Below, in pieces: positions 25,561-34,017 of a stretch of 62,805 bases of DNA. The DNA comes from Actinomycetes bacterium (GTDB lineage Bacteria; Actinomycetota; Actinomycetes; Nanopelagicales; Nanopelagicaceae). The DNA lies in the NCBI GenBank assembly GCA_025360085.1, contig JANYCW010000024.1, positions 1 to 62,805 of the forward strand, written 5' to 3'. Position 1 is the stretch's first letter. Each line of letters opens with the position of its first letter. The position numbers were made by a program, and so were the translations under genes. Below the pieces are notes generated by a model, which saw only the letters and a list, made by a program, of their open reading frames with translations, ran no database searches and was not told the DNA's origin.

Positions 25561-27077
25561 ATCTCAACACCTCCGCGAATCGAATGTGCCTGCTTAACAT
25601 CGTCCAGAGTTGGGAGAACATGTCCATGTAAATCCGAGAGTGTCCATGAAACTCGCACAATCTTGTGCAGACCCCTTGCCGTAATATGTTCGCGTTCGAG
25701 TTCATCATGGAGAAAACTCATCGCTGCGCGCTCTGGCTGGAAGTTTGTTCGCAGCGAACGGGCTGGAATCTGCGAATTAAGGCTGTAGCCAAGTCCTGCA
25801 AATCGTTTCTCGGCAACAGCGCGGGCGGCGATGACTCGTGCGCGAATAAGCGCGCTCGTCTCACCAAGCTCATTTCTAGCCATATCAATACGCCCGACGG
25901 GGTCAACGTGGACCCGCAAATCAATTCGATCCATGAGCGGACCCGAGAGTTTTCCTAAGTAGCGTCGTACTTGTGCCGATGTGCACGTACAGTTTCGACC
26001 TCTCCCAGTGAATTTTCCGCATGGACATGGGTTTGCCGCAAGCACTAATAGAAATCGGGCTGGAAAAGTAACATTTCCAATACTGCGGGCAATCGTCACC
26101 GTGCCAGCCTCTAATGGTTGGCGCAATGAATCGAGAACACCTGCCGGGCATTCAGGTGCTTCATCGATAAAAAGGACTCCGTGATGTGCCAATGAACACG
26201 CACCTGGTCTTATGGCATGCGTGCCTCCCCCGACCATCGCCACTCGAGTTGTGGTGTGATGAGGAGAAACAATCGGGGCAACAAGGGATGTAGGAGATCT
26301 TGTTGTAAAGCTCCCGGCTAAAGAGTGAACCGAAGTCACTTCTAGGGCTTCGGTGATTTTTAAGGCCGGCATAATCGTTGGAATTCGTTCAGCAATCATT
26401 GTTTTTCCAGCACCAGGTGGACCAATAAGTAAAATATGGTGTCCCCCCGTTGCCGCGATTTCGGCAGCTAATCGCGCCTCGGGCTGACCGGCGACATCGG
26501 CAAAATCTAAATGTTCTTCACTCTCATTCCATTGGTAATCAATCTCTTGAGCAATCTCACGCTCTCCATTTCGTAGCCAATGAAGAACGTGCTTTAAATG
26601 CGCCATTGCAATAATCTCCATGCCCTGCATTAATCCAGCTTCACTGGAATTAGCAGCTGGAACGACTGCGGTTCTAATCCCGGATTTGAAGGCGGCCATT
26701 AACGCCGGTAAAACACCGCGTACTGAACGAATACGGCCATCAAGTGAGAGTTCGCCGAGAAAAACCACATCGCAAATGCGCTCGGATGGAATCGTTTCGT
26801 GCGCACTCAGCAATGCGATACAAATAGCTAAATCAAATCCCGAACCACTCTTAGGTAACCACGCAGGTGAAAGTGAAACCGTCACCTTTCTATTAGGCCA
26901 GACTTCGGCGCAGTTCACCATCGCTGAGCGCACGCGCTCACGCGACTCTGATAGGGCCGCATCTGGTAGGCCAAGGAGGCAGTACATTGGCAGCCCATCG
27001 GCGATATCGACTTCTACATTGACAACATGTCCATCTAAACCAAGGAGTGCAATTGAATTGGTCTGGGCAAGTGTCAT
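25557..27077 (-). CDS. comM: ComM/YifB family Mg-chelatase-like ATPase
   Basis: ComM-type AAA+ helicases promote branch migration during chromosomal transformation. The protein has the N-terminal Lon-like ChlI fold (about 1-180), then an AAA+ domain with Walker A LIGPPGAGKTM and FIDEAPEC as Walker B. It also has a zinc-like CPCGKFTGRGRNCTC cluster and the C-terminal Mg-chelatase domain. The length of 506 residues is normal. It overlaps both yraN and dprA by 4 bp, as part of the yraN-comM-dprA block conserved in actinobacteria. Confidence 0.94.
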   Translation of the reverse strand: MTLAQTNSIALLGLDGHVVNVEVDIADGLPMYCLLGLPDAALSESRERVRSAMVNCAEVWPNRKVTVSLSPAWLPKSGSGFDLAICIALLSAHETIPSERICDVVFLGELSLDGRIRSVRGVLPALMAAFKSGIRTAVVPAANSSEAGLMQGMEIIAMAHLKHVLHWLRNGEREIAQEIDYQWNESEEHLDFADVAGQPEARLAAEIAATGGHHILLIGPPGAGKTMIAERIPTIMPALKITEALEVTSVHSLAGSFTTRSPTSLVAPIVSPHHTTTRVAMVGGGTHAIRPGACSLAHHGVLFIDEAPECPAGVLDSLRQPLEAGTVTIARSIGNVTFPARFLLVLAANPCPCGKFTGRGRNCTCTSAQVRRYLGKLSGPLMDRIDLRVHVDPVGRIDMARNELGETSALIRARVIAARAVAEKRFAGLGYSLNSQIPARSLRTNFQPERAAMSFLHDELEREHITARGLHKIVRVSWTLSDLHGHVLPTLDDVKQAHSIRGGVEI

Positions 27078-27439
27078 AGAACGTTTGCCCTATATTCGAT
27101 GGAGTGTGAACCATCGGGTTCAATTAATACTGCCGCTACATCAATCTGGTATTCACTACCTAACCAACCATGGGTTGCCAGCCAGCCAAGGGCCAATCGC
27201 TGCATTCGAAGCGCCTTTTGCCGATTAATCGCTTCCAATGGGTGACCAAAAGCAAGGGAGGATCGTGTTTTAACTTCGATGAAAGCAAAGATGCCGTTTG
27301 GTTGTAACGCGATGATATCGATTTCACCTTCGCGGATGCGCCAATTTCGCTCAATAATTTCTGAGTTTTTAGCGGCCAAATATTGCGTTATAACTTCTTC
27401 GCCAAAGGCGCCGGTGCGTTGATTATTTTTTGTTTGCAT
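27074..27439 (-). CDS. yraN: YraN family (UPF0102) endonuclease-like protein
   Basis: This small protein of the restriction-endonuclease-like fold contains TGAFGEEVITQYL at the N-terminus, the GEIDIIA motif and FIEVKTRS, which carry the D-ExK catalytic-like residues. Its function is uncertain, but it is widely linked to DNA processing because of its neighbours comM and dprA. I start it at ATG 27439, since the family begins a few residues before the GxxGE motif and a TATCGT box lies 8 nt upstream. An in-frame ATG at 27460 would add seven residues. Confidence 0.88.
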   Translation of the reverse strand: MQTKNNQRTGAFGEEVITQYLAAKNSEIIERNWRIREGEIDIIALQPNGIFAFIEVKTRSSLAFGHPLEAINRQKALRMQRLALGWLATHGWLGSEYQIDVAAVLIEPDGSHSIEYRANVL

Positions 27440-27487
27440 AGTGCAAGACGATAAGTACATGGCATGACAAAGCAGAACTATCTACTA

Positions 27488-28096
27488 TTAGTTGTGGATG
27501 AGCGCTGCAATATTTGAAAATGAGCGACGATGCTCTATGCACACGCCGTAGGTATTGAGGGCCGCGGTGTGAGCGGCAGTGATATAGCCCTTATGAGAGG
27601 CAAAACCATACACTGGAAACTGTGAATCTAATTCGCGCATGATGCGATCTCTAGTTACCTTTGCGATAATCGATGCGGCACTAATTGAAACAACAACTTG
27701 ATCACCTTTCCAAACCGCTAAATTTGGAAGGCCTAAGCCTGCAATTGCATAACCATCCGTTAAGACATATGCCGGTGTCGTCTGTAATCCATGTACCGCA
27801 CGACGCATACCATCAAGATTTGCTACATGAACTCCACGGACATCGACTTCTTGTGCGGCAACAATGACGACGCTTATAGATTGAGCGAGTGAATGAATTA
27901 ATTCAAAGAGTTCTTCGCGTTTTGGTTCTGAGATTTCTTTTGAATCGCGTACAACTGAAAGTTCTGGTGCCAAGAGATCTTTGAAAATAACCGCTGCGAT
28001 GACGAGTGGACCTGCACAAGCACCACGTCCTGCTTCGTCAACGCCTGCAATCGGTATAATTCCCGCGTCAAAGAGCGAGCGCTCAATTACCTTCAT
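27488..28096 (-). CDS. rnhB: Ribonuclease HII
   Basis: RNase HII removes ribonucleotides from DNA and RNA primers. The catalytic residues appear in VDEAGRGACAGP (Asp and Glu), VVRDSKEIS, the Asp of VLTDGYAI, and SIIAKVTRDRIM. The length of 202 residues is standard. It is followed upstream by lepB with a 6-bp gap, in the order rplS-lepB-rnhB that is conserved in actinobacteria. The small DUF2469 gene often found after rnhB is missing here. Confidence 0.95.
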   Translation of the reverse strand: MKVIERSLFDAGIIPIAGVDEAGRGACAGPLVIAAVIFKDLLAPELSVVRDSKEISEPKREELFELIHSLAQSISVVIVAAQEVDVRGVHVANLDGMRRAVHGLQTTPAYVLTDGYAIAGLGLPNLAVWKGDQVVVSISAASIIAKVTRDRIMRELDSQFPVYGFASHKGYITAAHTAALNTYGVCIEHRRSFSNIAALIHN

Positions 28097-28102
28097 GAAA
28101 AC

Positions 28103-28756
28103 CTACTTTAAAACATCGATCCGTGGAATATATGTGGCGTGCTTGATTGGCCAAATAATTCCAAATACTCGTCCCGTAACCCGGCTCAGCGGGACCATTC
28201 CTTTATTGATGTCATCCTGGTGATAGCGCGAATCGGCACTTGCGCCGCGATGATCTCCCATTACCCAAATCTTGCCCTCTGGCACAGTGACATCGAACTT
28301 CATATCACTTGGAACATTTCCCGCAAAGATATAGGGCTCTCTAATCTCAGTACCGGTAACCGTTAAATTCCCATTCACAGAACAGCACACTACGTGATCA
28401 CCTGCTACGCCAATAACGCGCTTGACTAAGTATTGCTTTGCCGGATTTGGAAGAACGCCCACTGCAACTAAACCAACTTTGAGTGTGGCAATGTACTTAT
28501 TAGATGAGCTATCACTTGATTCGGGTAACCAATTGGCTGGATCTCTAAAGACGACAATATCCCCACGCGATATCTGACGTGAGACGAATGGGACTTTGTT
28601 TACGGCCACACGATCTTGAATTTGTAAAGTATTTTCCATAGAGCCTGATGGAATATAGAAAAACTGAACAAGAAAAGTTTTAATAATGAGGGAGACAACT
28701 AGAGCGGTAATTACGAGGATAGGCAGCTCACGAATGAGCGAACCTTTAATTCGCAT
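28103..28756 (-). CDS. lepB: Signal peptidase I
   Basis: LepB is a membrane-bound serine protease that removes signal peptides from secreted proteins. One N-terminal transmembrane helix (about residues 10-32) is followed by box B FYIPSGSMENTL with catalytic Ser39. Box D is KRVIGVAGD with Lys112, and box E is VMGDHRGASADSR. The length of 217 residues is typical. Two Cys residues in the CCSVNG loop after box D could be near each other. The gene lies between rplS (11 bp) and rnhB (6 bp) on the same transcript. Confidence 0.95.
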   Translation of the reverse strand: MRIKGSLIRELPILVITALVVSLIIKTFLVQFFYIPSGSMENTLQIQDRVAVNKVPFVSRQISRGDIVVFRDPANWLPESSDSSSNKYIATLKVGLVAVGVLPNPAKQYLVKRVIGVAGDHVVCCSVNGNLTVTGTEIREPYIFAGNVPSDMKFDVTVPEGKIWVMGDHRGASADSRYHQDDINKGMVPLSRVTGRVFGIIWPIKHATYIPRIDVLK

Positions 28757-28767
28757 CTAAGGGAGCT

Positions 28768-29214
28768 TTAAGCTTGTGGAGTTTCGTTAACTGCGGCTTC
28801 AACAACTGGCTCCACCACTGGTACTTGGGCAATCGGCGTTGAAAGGATTCCATCACCGTATCCCTCGACACCATCACGCTTTTCGCGGATCTTTGCAGCT
28901 TTGCCACGAAGTTCGCGTAAGTAGTACAGCTTGGCGCGACGAACATCGCCCTTCTTAACTAGCTCAATCTTTTCAATAACGGGAGTGTGCACTGGAAACG
29001 TACGTTCAACTCCGACACCGTAGGAAATTTTGCGAACTGTGAAAGTCTCGCGAACGCCATCGCCTTGGCGGCGCATTACGATTCCCTGAAAAACCTGTAG
29101 GCGGCTTTTGCTGCCTTCGATAACACGGACATGAATCTTGAGCTCATCACCGGCACGAAACTGTGGAATGTCTTTGCGCAGGGATACTGCATCTACGGCG
29201 TCAAGGATGTTCAT
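28768..29214 (-). CDS. rplS: Ribosomal protein L19
   Basis: This large-subunit protein lies at the 30S-50S interface. The core is unmistakable: [28 protein letters not shown] and the C-terminal [18 protein letters not shown]. Beyond the usual end near residue 118 it carries about 30 extra residues rich in Val, Pro and Glu. A good ribosome site, AAGAAGG, lies 7 nt before the ATG. The trmD/rimM/rpsP genes that normally precede rplS are not adjacent. The upstream neighbour is an inositol-phosphatase family gene. Confidence 0.97.
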   Translation of the reverse strand: MNILDAVDAVSLRKDIPQFRAGDELKIHVRVIEGSKSRLQVFQGIVMRRQGDGVRETFTVRKISYGVGVERTFPVHTPVIEKIELVKKGDVRRAKLYYLRELRGKAAKIREKRDGVEGYGDGILSTPIAQVPVVEPVVEAAVNETPQA

Positions 29215-29311
29215 CTACGTACCTTCTTCTGTTCGAGATTAAAAGCACTCGCTGTGGCGGTGCAGACTGCGTATCCTGCCATAAAAGGCGCTTCAAGCGT
29301 GAATTGAGGTG

Positions 29312-30076
29312 TTAAGCGGGAATCTCTAGGCTCAATTGTGAGTGAAGGGAGGGACCACCAGCAATAGTCAGATTCAACCCACGCCAACTTTGAGTGGTCA
29401 CAACGGCCCCAGCTTCTTGGGCAATCAGTGATCCCGCAGCTAGGTCCCACTCCATTAAGCCCGTTTCAAAATAGCCATCGACCATTCCACATGCCACAAA
29501 GCACAAGTCAGTGGCCGCGGCCCCCATTCTGCGGATATCCCGAATTTTAGGAATAAGGGCATCGACAACTTCGATTTGGTTCATACGATCCTTCACATCA
29601 TAAGCAAAGCCCGTGGCCAAGAGTGCCCGCTCTAAAGAAACTGGGTCATTGCACTCAATCCTGATGTCATTGAGAAATGCGCCATCACCGCGCGATGCAT
29701 GCCATGTAGAAGCAATTGTCGGTGAATGAACTACTCCAACCAAAGTTCCAGATTTATCTTTTATCGCGATACTTATGTTCCACCCAGGTAGACCATAAAA
29801 ATAATTAACCGTTCCATCGACTGGATCAATAACCCATGTCAGACCACTTGTACTTTCGCGATTGGCGCCCTCTTCGCCGATGATTCCATCTTCGGGGCGC
29901 GATTTGAGGATCGCATCAACAATAAGTTTTTCACTTGCATGATCCATCTGGGTTGCAATATCAATAGCCGTAGATTTAGTCGTTAACTCCCATGTTGCGG
30001 GGCGATGAACTAATAAATCTCCGGCTTGGCGTGCGATACCAAGGGCGAGTTCAAGAAGCTGCGTAGTCTCAGTCAT
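29312..30076 (-). CDS. Inositol monophosphatase family protein
   Basis: This Mg-dependent, Li-sensitive phosphatase-fold enzyme of about 254 residues has IIGEEG, WVIDPVDGTVNY with the metal-binding Asp residues, and the C-terminal MEWDLAAGSLIAQEAG signature. Family members hydrolyse myo-inositol 1-phosphate, histidinol phosphate, or related sugar phosphates, and sequence alone does not decide. I use the second of two tandem ATGs (30076) because a TAGACT box ends 6 nt before it. The first ATG is at 30079. It is divergent from the broken MFS gene. A sepH-MFS-phosphatase grouping is familiar in actinobacteria. Confidence 0.9.
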   Translation of the reverse strand: MTETTQLLELALGIARQAGDLLVHRPATWELTTKSTAIDIATQMDHASEKLIVDAILKSRPEDGIIGEEGANRESTSGLTWVIDPVDGTVNYFYGLPGWNISIAIKDKSGTLVGVVHSPTIASTWHASRGDGAFLNDIRIECNDPVSLERALLATGFAYDVKDRMNQIEVVDALIPKIRDIRRMGAAATDLCFVACGMVDGYFETGLMEWDLAAGSLIAQEAGAVVTTQSWRGLNLTIAGGPSLHSQLSLEIPA

Positions 30077-30082
30077 CATCGA

Positions 30083-30088
30083 AGTCTA
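30083..30088 (-). promoter_or_regulatory. Inositol-phosphatase gene -10 box, leaderless type
   Basis: TAGACT on the minus strand ends 6 nt before the second ATG of the gene. The divergent MFS gene has an identical hexamer on the other strand. Confidence 0.45.
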
Positions 30089-30097
30089 ACCCTGTCC

Positions 30098-30103
30098 TAG
30101 ACT
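30098..30103 (+). promoter_or_regulatory. MFS pseudogene -10 box, leaderless type
   Basis: TAGACT ends 7 nt before the ATG at 30111, the original start of the now-broken MFS gene. The promoter may still drive the downstream sepH. Confidence 0.42.
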
Positions 30104-30110
30104 CATCTAT

Positions 30111-31108
30111 ATGTTCTCGGCATACATAACCCTTTTTCGAACTCCAGGAGCGATGAAGTTCTCAATCAAGCACCGATCTGGACATGGTTTGTCGCTATCA
30201 TTTTTGCTGAGGCAACATCGCTAAACGTCGGTGGGCTTGTCCGCCGTCGTTGGCTACATGTTTTGAGTCCAGATAAAACCTCCATCTCCGAGGATGAAAG
30301 TAGCCGCCATTTAATCAATACTGCGTACTCGCTCGAAGCCCTCAATGACGAATTTGTATTTATTGCAGGTCCCATCATCGCAACGGCATGTGCAACATTG
30401 ATCGCACCATCTGCTGGAATCATTGCGGGAATGGGCTTCATGGCAATCGGAATGCCGATATTTGCGATGCAGCGAGCAACCGAGCCGCCATCCTCACCGC
30501 GTCGAGATAAAACCCCGCATCCAGCAGTTATCAGAAATAAAGTTATTCGGGCAGTTGTACTTCCGAGCACTCTCCTGGGCGGATTTTTCGGAGCGATAGC
30601 CATTGTTACCGTTGCTTTTGCCCAAGAGAGTGGCCAGAAATCACTATCAGGCATTTTGTTGGCAGTCTGGGCGTTGGGTAGCGCAGTTGCGGCAATCATT
30701 AATGGCGTTGTGAAATGGAGGATGGAGCATGCGGGACGATTCATACTCTTTTTATTCTCTCTAGCCCTCCTTTCAATCCCACTTATCTTTGTGCAATCCA
30801 TCATATGGTTAGCCGTTGCGCTCTTCTTCAATGGTTTTGCTATCGCACCCTTGGTGGTCAACGCATACTCTGTCGCAGAATCTGCAGTTCCTCCAGAACA
30901 GATCACTGAAGCTCTTAGCTGGGTCGTGGCAGGAATGCCTTTGGGAGGCGCAATATCTGGCACCATCGCGGGTTTGATAATCGATAATCATGGAGCACAA
31001 ACTGCATTTTGGGTTCCATTGGGATTCGTAATCGCCGCCCTAATAGCCACGCTGCCCTACTTCACCACTTATCGAGGGCTCTTCGGTTATTCTTCCAAAC
31101 ATGACTGA
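30111..31108 (+). pseudogene. MFS transporter broken by internal deletion and frameshift
   Basis: The ATG at 30111 begins a typical actinobacterial MFS N-terminus, MFSAYITLFRTPGAMKFS, but this frame stops at 30222-30224 after 37 codons. Homology resumes in another frame near 30155 with VLNQAPIWTWFVAII and GGLVRRRW, and continues open to 31108 with about nine hydrophobic helices. The family segment that should connect them, roughly 65-75 residues covering the first two or three helices, is absent. The downstream frame has no proper start (the first start-like codon is a TTG at 30263). I infer a deletion with a frame change at about 30153-30165. An assembly error is possible. The 3' end overlaps sepH by 8 bp. 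Confidence 0.75.
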
Positions 31109-31886
31109 ACTCAGATTCATTGGAAAGAGCGATGAGGGCACTCACTTGTCACTTCACGATAGTGATGGCAATGAGTTCACACTTCGAATTAGTGACACTC
31201 TGCGCGCAATGGTAAACCAGCCTCGTTTGACCTCGGTACCAGAGCAGGCACGAGAAACAATTTCGATAAAAGAGATTCAACGCCGATTACGCGCAGGCGA
31301 ACTCGGAGAAGAGTTAGCACATGAAAACAATATTTCAATAGAAAAGATAGAGCGCTTTTCTGGTCCTATTATGCAAGAGCGAATTTATATTATTGACCAA
31401 GCTCAGCAAATTACGATCCGTAAAGAGTCAGGACGAGAGCCTGTAAACCTTCTTGGCGTGATTGTCTCAAGGCTTGCCCCGCGAAACGTCGATTTATCTG
31501 AATTATCTTGGACCACCTGGCGCCATGAAGATGGCGTTTGGACGGTGGAACTTCACTATCCCAATAGCAGCGGCCACGGTGTTGCACAGTGGAGTTTTGA
31601 TCCAACTCGACGCATAGTGACATCACTTGATGAGAATGCACGCTGGATGATGGGCGATGAACCAGCTCCACGCCCCGTTCCACTTGCATCATCTGGACTC
31701 ATTTACTCTGATACTAACCATCCGTCACTTCGCGCAACTTCAACATCTGAACCTGACGTTCCGCGCCTTGCCGTCATTCGTGAAGCACCAGATGATGAGG
31801 CAGTACGCGATGGAGTATCGGCACGCGCAATTGTTCCGAGTTGGGATGAAATTATGTTTGGCATTAAACCTAGCGAAGATCAGTAA
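31101..31886 (+). CDS. sepH: Septation protein SepH (DUF3071)
   Basis: SepH stimulates FtsZ assembly at division septa in Streptomyces and mycobacteria. The N-terminal DUF3071 domain (about residues 1-165) is present: it starts TELRFIGKSDEGTHLSL and contains a helix-turn-helix-like stretch SIKEIQRRLRAGELGEELA and the WTTWRHEDGVWTVEL strand region. The remaining 95 residues are low-complexity. The length of 261 residues is at the short end of the family. The ATG lies inside the end of the broken MFS gene, so its translation or promoter may depend on that remnant. Confidence 0.88.
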   Translation: MTELRFIGKSDEGTHLSLHDSDGNEFTLRISDTLRAMVNQPRLTSVPEQARETISIKEIQRRLRAGELGEELAHENNISIEKIERFSGPIMQERIYIIDQAQQITIRKESGREPVNLLGVIVSRLAPRNVDLSELSWTTWRHEDGVWTVELHYPNSSGHGVAQWSFDPTRRIVTSLDENARWMMGDEPAPRPVPLASSGLIYSDTNHPSLRATSTSEPDVPRLAVIREAPDDEAVRDGVSARAIVPSWDEIMFGIKPSEDQ

Positions 31887-31895
31887 AACGCGCGA

Positions 31896-32867
31896 ATGAT
31901 TGTCGATTCAGCGCTCTATCAAAACGGAATTCGTATTCTTGGCCCCGATGATATCTCTGATTTAGTAGATATTGCTCGCGCATCTGGTGGTTTCGTTTGG
32001 CTTGGACTTGCATCGCCATCTCAAGAAGAGTTTGATCACATTGTAGGCGAATTTAATTTTCACCCATTAGCAGTTGAAGATGCGGTACATGCCCAACAAA
32101 GACCGAAAATTGAAGAGTACGAAGGCTTGACCTTTTTCACATTAAAAACTGTCTTCTATAATGAATCAAATGGCGCGATTTCAACGGGAGAACTCATCTG
32201 TTTTGTTGAAAAAGAGTTTATTGTCATTGTGCGACATGGTGAAGGTTTACCACTTGCTTCAGTGCGCCATGAGATAGAAACGAAACCCGATTTCTTAAAA
32301 CTGGGTCCATTCGCAGTATTGCACGCCGTTGTCGATCGAGTAATCGATGGTTATGCAACTATCGCCACAGAGTTAGAAAACGATGTTATCAACTTAGAAA
32401 CTAAGGTTTTTAGCGGTAAGCGACAGACATTTTCACAAGAGATCTATTTCCTCAAGCGCGAAATAATCGAATATCGACATGCAATCGAGCCCTTAGTAGT
32501 TCCATTACAAAAATTAGTATCTGAAACTTATACCGAGACGCCCGAGGCTTTAAAGCCGTTTTTCCGAGACACTCTTGATCATCTGATGCGTGCCTGTGAG
32601 CATGCATCAGGAATGGATTCACTCTTAACGACGGCTTTGCAGGCAGATTTAGCTCATATACAAGTTCGACAAAATGAAGACGTCCGAAAGATTTCGGCTT
32701 GGGTCGCCTTGGCGGCTGGACCTACCATGATTGCTGGAATTTATGGCATGAACTTTAAGTTCATGCCCGAACTCAATTGGAAATTAGGATATCCAATCGT
32801 ACTTACGGCAATTATCTCTCTCAGCGGATTATTATTGTATAAGTTTCGAAAAGCCGAATGGCTCTAA
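31896..32867 (+). CDS. corA: CorA family magnesium/cobalt transporter
   Basis: This pentameric divalent-cation channel has a long cytoplasmic N-terminal funnel domain and two C-terminal transmembrane helices (about residues 265-285 and 298-317). Between them is the signature YGMNF, the GMN selectivity motif, followed by the MPELNW periplasmic loop. The length of 323 residues is standard. The gene is 9 bp downstream of sepH. Its stop lies 5 bp from the convergent phosphatase gene. No M-box is present. Confidence 0.93.
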   Translation: MIVDSALYQNGIRILGPDDISDLVDIARASGGFVWLGLASPSQEEFDHIVGEFNFHPLAVEDAVHAQQRPKIEEYEGLTFFTLKTVFYNESNGAISTGELICFVEKEFIVIVRHGEGLPLASVRHEIETKPDFLKLGPFAVLHAVVDRVIDGYATIATELENDVINLETKVFSGKRQTFSQEIYFLKREIIEYRHAIEPLVVPLQKLVSETYTETPEALKPFFRDTLDHLMRACEHASGMDSLLTTALQADLAHIQVRQNEDVRKISAWVALAAGPTMIAGIYGMNFKFMPELNWKLGYPIVLTAIISLSGLLLYKFRKAEWL

Positions 32868-32872
32868 GTAAC

Positions 32873-33979
32873 TTAACTCAACGTGGTAGTAAGTAAGCTA
32901 ACCTGAGTTTCAATTTTGCTATCAGCGCCGTGGTGACCGACCATTAAACTCTCTTTATCAACTCGGTTCGGATCAATTAACACAGTCGCACCTTGTGCAA
33001 TAGCAATGACTTCGCCCATGCGATCAAAAGAATCTGCTGAAACCACTGCACCAAAGAGTTGGCTTGTTATTGCTTGTTCTCGGGTATAAACATCGCATCG
33101 AGCGCCAAGATACTCTTGCCAAAGACTGGCTACTTCGCTTCTGGCTTTAGGGCTACTGTGACTAGGATTTAGATATAGGTGTCGCGCACGTGGCTCCCCT
33201 GCAATGACGGCAATGTTTTCAAGTAAAGGATTATCTTTGCCAATTACTATCTTCTCTTCAACGTTAATCATTCCATGATCGGATGTAAGCCAGATACGCG
33301 TGCCTTGTGGCACCTCTCGCATAAGATTTGCCAGCATTTGATCAATCATGACGAGTGCCGCTAACCATTTTTCACTACCAACACCATCACTGTGGCCGGC
33401 AACATCTAAATTATTCATGTAAAGGTATACAAATGATGGAGTTTTTCGAAGTGCATCCTTCGTCTGGGAGATTAATTCAGAGACGACGTTTGCACCTCGA
33501 TATTGCGCGCCGCGAAAAACTGCCCGAGTAAAACCACTATTCTCATAACGCTTTGCGGCTACATGTGAGACTTGAATGCCTTGTTCTACTGCACGTTCAA
33601 ATAGCGTGGGAACTGGTTGCCAAATATTCGGATCTACGCGTTCATCCCATTTAAGCGCATTAAGTATTCTTCCGCCACTTCGCGGAACTTGAATTGTGTA
33701 GCCCAACATCCCATGCACACCTGGCAAAGTTCCTGTAGTTAAAGTTGCAAGGCTCGTCGCTGTTGTCGAGGGAAATGCCGTAGTGACCGTTGCATGTCGG
33801 GTGAGTCGTGCAATGGTCGGCATGAAATTTTCATATGTCTCTAATGTGTCGGCACCCAAGCCATCGATGAGGAAAAGAATTTCTCGTCCCATTGGGCTTG
33901 CGCCAGCGTCAATATGATCTTCGGCAGTAATGAGTCCTAGGGATGAAAAAATTGAAGGAGTTATCTGCGATAAATGCAC
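32873..33979 (-). CDS. Alkaline phosphatase superfamily (nucleotide pyrophosphatase-like) enzyme
   Basis: This metal-dependent phosphodiesterase/phosphatase-fold protein of 368 residues has the nucleophile-containing AFPSTTATSL (a Thr in the TTAT stretch), LFLIDGLGADTL with a metal-binding Asp, YMNNLDVAGHSDG, LTSDHGM with the second metal Asp-His pair, and a late GHHGA. It has no signal peptide, so it should act in the cytoplasm. Homologues next to sepH are common in actinobacteria, but the substrate is unknown. The start is GTG at 33979. It is divergent from psuG, with 38 bp between start codons. Confidence 0.85.
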   Translation of the reverse strand: MHLSQITPSIFSSLGLITAEDHIDAGASPMGREILFLIDGLGADTLETYENFMPTIARLTRHATVTTAFPSTTATSLATLTTGTLPGVHGMLGYTIQVPRSGGRILNALKWDERVDPNIWQPVPTLFERAVEQGIQVSHVAAKRYENSGFTRAVFRGAQYRGANVVSELISQTKDALRKTPSFVYLYMNNLDVAGHSDGVGSEKWLAALVMIDQMLANLMREVPQGTRIWLTSDHGMINVEEKIVIGKDNPLLENIAVIAGEPRARHLYLNPSHSSPKARSEVASLWQEYLGARCDVYTREQAITSQLFGAVVSADSFDRMGEVIAIAQGATVLIDPNRVDKESLMVGHHGADSKIETQVSLLTTTLS

Positions 33980-34004
33980 GTGCGTATCTTCTCATCTCAT
34001 CCAC

Positions 34005-34010
34005 TAAGGT
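34005..34010 (+). promoter_or_regulatory. psuG -10 box, leaderless type
   Basis: TAAGGT ends 7 nt before the ATG at 34018. The same bases could serve as a weak AAGG ribosome site, so this call is ambiguous. Confidence 0.35.
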
Positions 34011-34017
34011 TGTACTT

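Noticed and set aside
26620-27228. A 202-codon open frame antisense to comM and yraN
   Set aside because: The opposite strand encodes clear ComM and YraN motifs, and the antisense translation has no recognisable domain.
30166-30966. A 266-codon open frame on the minus strand
   Set aside because: It is antisense to recognisable MFS transporter sequence and has no family features or ribosome site.
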